NCBI GenBank assembly: GCA_039177505.1
Contig: JBCDFR010000014.1
Coordinates: forward strand, 11,163 to 75,162
DNA: 64,000 nucleotides
Reading direction: 5' to 3'
Source: JABSQH01 sp039177505
GTDB taxonomy: Bacteria > Actinomycetota > Acidimicrobiia > Acidimicrobiales > Ilumatobacteraceae
The notes under the pieces were generated by a model, which was not told where the DNA came from, did not search any database, and worked only from the letters and a program-made list of their open reading frames with translations. Positions within the stretch are counted from its first letter, which is position 1; every line of letters begins with the position of its first letter. Positions 59,444-64,000 of the stretch are shown here, piece after piece. The position numbers were made by a program, and so were the translations under genes.

Positions 59444-59878
59444 TCAGGCGGCTTCGCGGGCGAGCCGCGCGGCTCTGAACGAGCGCACGCCGAGTGCGAC
59501 GTACGCGCCGCACAACACGATCGTTGCCAGCTGGGCGACGAGTGCCCATCCGGTCGATCCACGGCCGATCGCTGATCCGAGGCTGCCCAGCACGCCGAGG
59601 AGCGCCAGTGCTGCCGAACCGTGCATCAGGTGGCGGTTGAGATCTGGCTTGGCCCGGGCGGCCACGCCGATGGCGATGAATGCGACCCCGAAGAAAGCCG
59701 GAATTAACGACGTTGCGCTACTCGAGCCGGAGGCCACGGTGATGCCGACGCCGACGACGATCAGCGATCCGCCGAGCCCGATCGTGGTGTCGGCCATCGA
59801 CCGCCCGGCGAGCCCTGTGGGCGGCGCGTCGGAGGGGGTCGGTGCCGTGGGGGAGTTCGTCATGACGCCATTGTGCAT
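59444..59878 (-). CDS. Small membrane protein with four helices
   Basis: A 144-residue protein with an N-terminal Pro/Thr-rich tail (about 30 residues) and four hydrophobic segments (IGLGGSLIVVGVGITVA, LIPAFFGVAFIAIGVAA, HGSAALALLGVLGSLG, ALVAQLATIVLCGAYVALGV), ending in an Arg-rich cytoplasmic tail (RSFRAARLAREAA). I do not recognise the family; small actinobacterial membrane proteins of this plan are often unnamed. Three in-frame ATGs (59878, 59871 region, 59863) leave the start uncertain. Confidence 0.7.
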   Translation of the reverse strand: MHNGVMTNSPTAPTPSDAPPTGLAGRSMADTTIGLGGSLIVVGVGITVASGSSSATSLIPAFFGVAFIAIGVAARAKPDLNRHLMHGSAALALLGVLGSLGSAIGRGSTGWALVAQLATIVLCGAYVALGVRSFRAARLAREAA

Positions 59879-59984
59879 GGAGAACAGCGCGTTCGTTCAA
59901 CAGTGCTCGGGTGATCTCAAGAGCGCCCCAAGTCGTTGGCGAGCGCTCAAGTGTGGTTGCAGCGAACCGACCACACGCCCCCGA

Positions 59985-60200
59985 ACGGTGGTGAGTGTGC
60001 GGTACGTCACGCGTGGAGGTGACGTCGACGCGGATCTGGACGCCCGGGACGATCGGGTTGGCGCCTCGGGTGTCGAGGAGTCGCACTGGGCGGACCGGGT
60101 GCAATCTGTCCACGCCAGCGCTCGAGAAATAGCCAGCGATGTCGATGACGACGTTGCCGCGCATCGTCGAATAGACGTGACCCCGATCGCTGCACTCCAT
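59985..60200 (-). pseudogene. Relic of an RLLDTR-type secreted protein
   Basis: The minus strand reads STMRGNVVIDIAGYFSSAGVDRLHPVRPVRLLDTRGANPIVPGVQIRVDVT before the composition turns to shadow. The IAGYF and PVRLLDTR elements are those of a repeated domain common in secreted actinobacterial proteins. Nothing before or after it in frame continues the protein, so this is a fragment of a once larger gene. Confidence 0.5.
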
Positions 60201-60212
60201 CGCCGTGTTTGG

Positions 60213-60239
60213 CGCCGGACGGGCGGCGCCCGTCCGGCG
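60213..60239. repeat. Perfect 13-bp inverted repeat in the gene graveyard
   Basis: CGCCGGACGGGCG and CGCCCGTCCGGCG are separated by one base. It lies between the two relics at 59985-60200 and 60266-60367 and has no T run on either side. It may be an old terminator or a recombination scar. Confidence 0.45.
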
Positions 60240-60265
60240 AGCGACGGCTTCCTCACGGCATAGCC

Positions 60266-60367
60266 GTGTTCGCCGAGCAGCAACCCGGGTCGGCCTGGCA
60301 CGTCTGTCTCTACAACCATCGTCGCGCCGACGTGATCGAGGTCGTCACCGCCGCATGGCGCGAGTAA
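60266..60367 (+). pseudogene. Short C-terminal gene relic
   Basis: Thirty-three codons from a GTG to TAA read VFAEQQPGSAWHVCLYNHRRADVIEVVTAAWRE. Composition is that of real protein, unlike the other frames here, and the frame lacks an N-terminal part. It probably is the tail of a lost gene. I do not recognise the family. It ends 6 nt from the convergent DUF2237 gene. Confidence 0.3.
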
Positions 60368-60373
60368 GGGTGC

Positions 60374-60739
60374 TCAGCCGTCGACTGCGTGGGCCTTGAG
60401 GTCGGCGAGGTCGATGTACTCGAGTGTCGACATGTGTGTCGCCTCGAGGACCACGCCGCACGCATGCCCCGCGTCGAAGGCATCTTTCCAGCGGCTTGCA
60501 CACACGCACCACCGGTCGCCGGGTCGGAGGCCGGGAAACCCATACTGCGGCATCGGAGTGATCAGATCGTTGCCCGCACCTCGTGAGAACTCGAGGAAGT
60601 CGGCGGTGACGCGACAGCACACCGTGTGCATGCCGGGGTCATCGCCGTGGTTCTCACAGCAGCCGGTTCGGTAGTAACCGGTCAGCGGATCCATCGAGCA
60701 CGTCTGCAGCTCGGTGCCGAGAACGTTGCGTTGTTCCAT
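60374..60739 (-). CDS. DUF2237 family protein
   Basis: A 121-residue Cys-rich protein of the DUF2237 family. The segments RNVLGTELQTCSMDPLTGYYRTGCCE, DPGMHTVCCRVTADFLEFSRGAGNDLITP and GFPGLRPGDRWCVCASRWKDA are the conserved core, with several Cys and acidic residues that could bind metal. Function is unknown to me. AGGAG lies 7 nt before the ATG at 60739. It may be co-transcribed with the VIT-family gene that lies upstream on other strands only in appearance; the two are same-strand neighbours 22 nt apart. Confidence 0.88.
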   Translation of the reverse strand: MEQRNVLGTELQTCSMDPLTGYYRTGCCENHGDDPGMHTVCCRVTADFLEFSRGAGNDLITPMPQYGFPGLRPGDRWCVCASRWKDAFDAGHACGVVLEATHMSTLEYIDLADLKAHAVDG

Positions 60740-60761
60740 TGTGATTCTCCTGTGTCGAGCG

Positions 60762-61481
60762 CTACACGTTGATGCCGACGGCCTCGCCGATGGCGTAGGT
60801 CACAGCGCACGCGACTAGCACGATCAGCACCTGTCTCAATACCGACTTGGCGATCGGTCGCTCAGCCAGCCGGCCCAGCGCTGCGCCGACGAGTCCTGCG
60901 GCGACGACGCCGATCGCCACAGAGATCAGTGCCGGGGCCGTTCCCGAGGCTCCGAGAAACCACGGGACGACCGGAAGCAGCGCTCCGAAGCTGAAGCACA
61001 CCAGTGACACCAGTGCCGCAGCAAGCGGCGACGGCAGGTCGGTGGGATCGATCCCCATCTCTTCGCGGGCGTGGACCGTGAGCGCACGTTCGGGATCGTC
61101 CATCACGTCGCGCGCCGCTGCTGTGGCGACGTCGGGGGATATCCCCTGCTCTTGATAGAGCGCCGCGAGTTCATCGGTCTCCGCGACGGTGTTGTTGGCC
61201 AGCTCGCGCCGTTCGACGGCGACCTCGCGCTGGACGAGTTCGTTCTGGGCCGACACGCTGATCCATTCGCCGGCCGCCATCGAGATCGCTCCAGCGACGG
61301 CCCCGGCGAGGCCCGCGAGACGAACGACCGAGTTGTCAGCACCGGAGCCGGCGAAACCGAGGATCAACGAGACGTTCGACACGAGCCCGTCGTTGATACC
61401 GAACACCGCGGCGCGCGCGATGCCTCCGGACACCGCACGGTGCCCGCCGTGCAGTTGGTGTCGGCGGCTCGGCAGGCTCAC
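60762..61481 (-). CDS. VIT1/CCC1-family membrane transporter
   Basis: A 239-residue protein of the VIT family, which in plants and yeast moves Fe2+ or Mn2+. It starts with GGIARAAVFGINDGLVSNVSLILGFAG, then ISMAAGEWISVSAQNELVQREV, an acidic cytoplasmic helical loop (ELANNTVAETDELAALYQEQG), and three C-terminal helices. Five membrane segments in all, as expected. The GTG at 61481 is supported by TACGGT 7 nt upstream. It is directly upstream of the DUF2237 gene. Confidence 0.87.
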   Translation of the reverse strand: MSLPSRRHQLHGGHRAVSGGIARAAVFGINDGLVSNVSLILGFAGSGADNSVVRLAGLAGAVAGAISMAAGEWISVSAQNELVQREVAVERRELANNTVAETDELAALYQEQGISPDVATAAARDVMDDPERALTVHAREEMGIDPTDLPSPLAAALVSLVCFSFGALLPVVPWFLGASGTAPALISVAIGVVAAGLVGAALGRLAERPIAKSVLRQVLIVLVACAVTYAIGEAVGINV

Positions 61482-61488
61482 GATGTCG

Positions 61489-61494
61489 ACCGTA
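61489..61494 (-). promoter_or_regulatory. Leaderless-type -10 box of the VIT-family gene
   Basis: TACGGT, 7 nt upstream of the GTG at 61481. Confidence 0.55.
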
Positions 61495-61595
61495 CTCCAG
61501 GCTGGAGTGGACGTACGCTCTGCGATCAGTACCGGAGTGCCGGGCGGAGGGCTACCGTGGCCCTCGCCGGTGGGAACCGGCGGAGATTGGGCCCG

Positions 61596-64000
61596 ATGCA
61601 ACTCGACGACACCGCCCTCGGAGCGAGGGTTCACGATCTGGCTCGCGAGCGCCAGCCTGACGATCCGCTCCTCGCGACGTTCCTCGACCGCTACTACCAG
61701 CAGGGCACGGGCGATGACGATCAAGCGGTCGATGCCGCGTACGCCCGCGCTGTTGCCCACTATCACTTCGGTCTCGAACGGGCGGCCAACGAGACGCTGG
61801 TGCAGGTCGTCAACCCGAGGTTCGCCAGCGACGGGTGGGACTCCGACCGGACCATCCTCATGCTGGTCACCGACGACGCGCCGTTTCTGGTCGACACCGT
61901 GCGCATCGTGCTCGATCGATACAACCTGGGTATTCACTTGATCGTCCATCCCATGCTCGGCGTCCAACGCGACGGTCAGCACCGGATGAGCGACGTCGGG
62001 ACGGGTCTCGGCTCGATCGAGGCCTGGACGCTGATCGAGCTCGACCATTGCACGAACGAGCAAGCTGCCGCCGTTCGCGACGACGTTCATGAGGCGGTCG
62101 TCGGCGTGCATCGCATCGTCGACGATTTTCCAGCGATGCGCGACCGGATGACGGAGCTCATCCCCGGCGACGAGCTCCTTCGCTGGATCGCCGAACGGCA
62201 CTTCGTGTTCATCGGTGCCGCCTCATATCGACTCGATGGCTCGCACCGCTATGCGTCACCGGGGAATGCGCCGCAGCCGGCGAAGTTGGTGGAGGGCACC
62301 GAGTTGGGCGAGTTCCGCGCCGCAGGCGGACTCGACCCGGCAGTGCTGGATCCCCCCGGCATGGGCGGCGATCAACGCGTCGTATTCGCTCGCACCGATG
62401 CCGAATCGCGCTTCCACCGTGCCGCTCGATTCACCGCCATCGCAGTGCGCGAGCGCCGTCTCGTCGGCGCCGCCGGTGAGGAGGAGTGGGAACACCGCTT
62501 CGTCGGGCTCCTCGGGAGCGGGGCGTATCGCGAGAGCGTGTTCGCGATTCCCGGCGTCGGTGATCAGGCGCGGCGCATCCTCGAGATCGTCGGAGCGAGC
62601 GTCGAGAGCCACACTGGCCGTGTCGTGCGCCATGTTGTCGAGACGTTGCCGCGCGATCTGCTGTTCGAGCTGCCGCCCGAACGGCTGGCGAGCCTGGTGG
62701 CCGACATCGTCGGACTGCAGGAGCGACGGATCGTCCGGGTGTTCGACGTTCCCGAGCCCGTGGGTGCGTGGCGCACGGTGCTGGTCTACGTTCCGCAGGC
62801 GCGGTTCACGGCGGCGCTGGCCGAAGAGGTCACGGCACTCGTCGCCGCCCACTACGGGGTTGACGAGGCGCACGACGTGCGCGAAGTCGAGACGCTGCTC
62901 GGCACGAGCTCGCTCGCCCGATTGTCGATGGCGGTGCGCAGTGGTTCCGAGCCGGATCTCGCCGAGTTGGGCGAAGCGATCGACGAGTTGTCGACAACGT
63001 GGGACGACAAGGCGTTGGCCGCGCTCGTCGATGAAGTCGGTGACATCGAAGCCCGGCGTCTGTTCGATCTGATCGGCGGCTCGGTCCCGGCTGAGTATCA
63101 AGCGCGCACGGCGCCAGTCGCCGCGGTCGGCGACCTGCTGAACGTCGCTCGCCTGGTCGATACCGAGGCCACTCCGGCCCAGGGGCCCCGCGATGCCGAC
63201 GACAGTGTCTCGTCCACGGCGATTCGCACATCGCTCGGTCGACACGTCGATGCCGGCGACGACGAGTGGCGCTTTCGTATTTTTGTTCGCAACCAGTCAG
63301 TCACCATCGCCCAGTTGGTGCCGCTTCTTGCATACCTCGGCTTGTCGGCGACCGACGAACACCCCGCCGTCTTCGCAACTCCGCACGGGACGGTCTACGT
63401 CTACGACGTCGGTGTTCGCGCATCGGTCGACACCATCACCGAAGCGCAGCACGAGGAGGTCCAGACGGCATTCGTCGACCTGGTCAACGGCCGCATCGAG
63501 GCTGACGGCCTCAACCGCTTGATCCTCGCGGCCGGCATGAGCCGGCGCGATGTTGCGGTGTTGCGGCTGTATCACCGCTATCTCCGCCAGGCCGCATTCG
63601 CGTTCAGTCCGGCGTACATTGAGCGGGCAATCATCGCCAATCCGGCGATCGCCGCTGACCTGACAGCACTGTTCCGTGCCCGATTCGATCCGGCGGTGTC
63701 AGGCGACAGAACCGATGCGCAACAGCAGGTGCGAACGTCGCTGCTCGGTCGGCTTGAAGCCGTTCCGTCGCTCGACCACGACCGCATCTTGCGGGCCTTC
63801 CTCACGCTGATCGACGCCACGGTGCGGACGAATGCTTTTGTGGTACCGGCTCCCGACGACCTCGCAGTCAAGCTGAAGCCTGCCGATGTCGCGTTTCTGC
63901 CCGAGCCGCGTCCGGCCCACGAGATCTTCGTGTGCTCTCCGTGGGTCGAAGGCGTTCATCTCCGGGCGGGAGCGATCGCCCGTGGCGGGCTGCGCTGGAG
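61596..64000 (+). CDS. Large NAD-specific glutamate dehydrogenase (partial, N-terminal half)
   Basis: An open frame from the ATG at 61596 to the window's end, about 801 codons. It starts MQLDDTALGARVHDLARE and has the N-terminal domain of the ~180-kDa GDH: TILMLVTDDAPFLVDTVRIVLDR, FVFIGAASYRL, RRIVRVFDVPEPVGAWRTVLVYVP, and near the end WVEGVHLRAGAIARGGLRWS, which leads into the catalytic part beyond the window. The enzyme deaminates glutamate to 2-oxoglutarate with NAD and is normally about 1600 residues. A GTG at 61557 is in frame, but GGAG about 12 nt before the ATG favours 61596. Confidence 0.9.
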   Translation, partial: MQLDDTALGARVHDLARERQPDDPLLATFLDRYYQQGTGDDDQAVDAAYARAVAHYHFGLERAANETLVQVVNPRFASDGWDSDRTILMLVTDDAPFLVDTVRIVLDRYNLGIHLIVHPMLGVQRDGQHRMSDVGTGLGSIEAWTLIELDHCTNEQAAAVRDDVHEAVVGVHRIVDDFPAMRDRMTELIPGDELLRWIAERHFVFIGAASYRLDGSHRYASPGNAPQPAKLVEGTELGEFRAAGGLDPAVLDPPGMGGDQRVVFARTDAESRFHRAARFTAIAVRERRLVGAAGEEEWEHRFVGLLGSGAYRESVFAIPGVGDQARRILEIVGASVESHTGRVVRHVVETLPRDLLFELPPERLASLVADIVGLQERRIVRVFDVPEPVGAWRTVLVYVPQARFTAALAEEVTALVAAHYGVDEAHDVREVETLLGTSSLARLSMAVRSGSEPDLAELGEAIDELSTTWDDKALAALVDEVGDIEARRLFDLIGGSVPAEYQARTAPVAAVGDLLNVARLVDTEATPAQGPRDADDSVSSTAIRTSLGRHVDAGDDEWRFRIFVRNQSVTIAQLVPLLAYLGLSATDEHPAVFATPHGTVYVYDVGVRASVDTITEAQHEEVQTAFVDLVNGRIEADGLNRLILAAGMSRRDVAVLRLYHRYLRQAAFAFSPAYIERAIIANPAIAADLTALFRARFDPAVSGDRTDAQQQVRTSLLGRLEAVPSLDHDRILRAFLTLIDATVRTNAFVVPAPDDLAVKLKPADVAFLPEPRPAHEIFVCSPWVEGVHLRAGAIARGGLRW

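Noticed and set aside
60213..60239. Perfect inverted repeat as an intrinsic terminator
   Set aside because: No T run on either strand and no intact gene ends next to it; kept only as a repeat.
1..64000. CRISPR arrays, tRNA or rRNA genes
   Set aside because: I saw no regularly spaced repeats, no tRNA T-loop sequence in a plausible cloverleaf and no rRNA-like segment.

Overview
The window is a dense, high-GC stretch of bacterial chromosome with about 60 protein genes, short intergenic gaps, many 1-4 nt start/stop overlaps and GTG/TTG starts. The gene set points to an actinobacterium: a fused CydDC exporter beside cydAB, an NdgR/LtbR-type IclR regulator divergent from leuCD, type-2 LeuA, a leuB-ilvE-cimA order, a sunset-domain protein and a relic of an RLLDTR-type secreted protein. 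A member of Acidimicrobiia (Ilumatobacter-like) fits best, but that is inference. I saw no rRNA, tRNA or CRISPR array.

Layout. 1-2061: end of an unknown gene, a cupin lipoprotein, ferredoxin-pyrF and a sunset-domain protein. 2135-4068: leuA behind a leader peptide with four Leu codons and a terminator. 4116-9751: DEAD-box helicase, an APH-fold kinase and cydDC. 9778-15610: cydB, cydA, and a divergent TetR-ABC-permease operon with two operator copies on its promoter. 15694-17920: P450 and a thioesterase-like gene. 17931-20638: leuCD and divergent ndgR with a palindrome between. 20690-25576: nadA-nadB-DUF3179-nadC. 25622-29478: FKBP lipoprotein, UbiB-like kinase, hydrolase, greA. 29540-35151: leuB-ilvE, an IS481 element exactly at the ilvE stop codon, a gene-poor structured kilobase, and cimA behind a leader peptide with four Ile codons. 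35207-43223: base-excision glycosylase, methyltransferase, GNAT, XRE regulator, IlvD/Edd dehydratase, PEP-mutase-like protein, hotdog protein, galT. 43275-51784: copper ATPase, SDR, ECF42-like sigma factor with its DGPF partner, alkylsulfatase-like metallohydrolase, lipoprotein, HxlR regulator and DHA2 exporter. 51910-59410: GT4 glycosyltransferase, GH92 mannosidase-like gene, GH13 glucosidase, haloalkane dehalogenase, acyl-CoA dehydrogenase. 59444-64000: membrane protein, a gene graveyard, DUF2237, a VIT-family transporter and the first half of a large NAD-glutamate dehydrogenase.

The main theme is branched-chain amino acid synthesis. leuA, leuCD, leuB, ilvE, cimA and an IlvD/Edd dehydratase lie within about 39 kb but in separate units. 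Three independent controls can be read from the DNA: a Leu-codon attenuator on leuA, an Ile-codon attenuator on cimA, and a 21-bp palindrome between leuC and ndgR. The Ile codons also support assigning cimA to isoleucine synthesis by the citramalate route.

Two patterns cut across the window. At least fifteen starts have a TAnnnT hexamer 6-8 nt upstream, which implies leaderless mRNAs and resolves several start choices. A 51-nt element with a CGTGCG/CGCACG hairpin occurs twice, each copy just downstream of a stop codon on that gene's strand.
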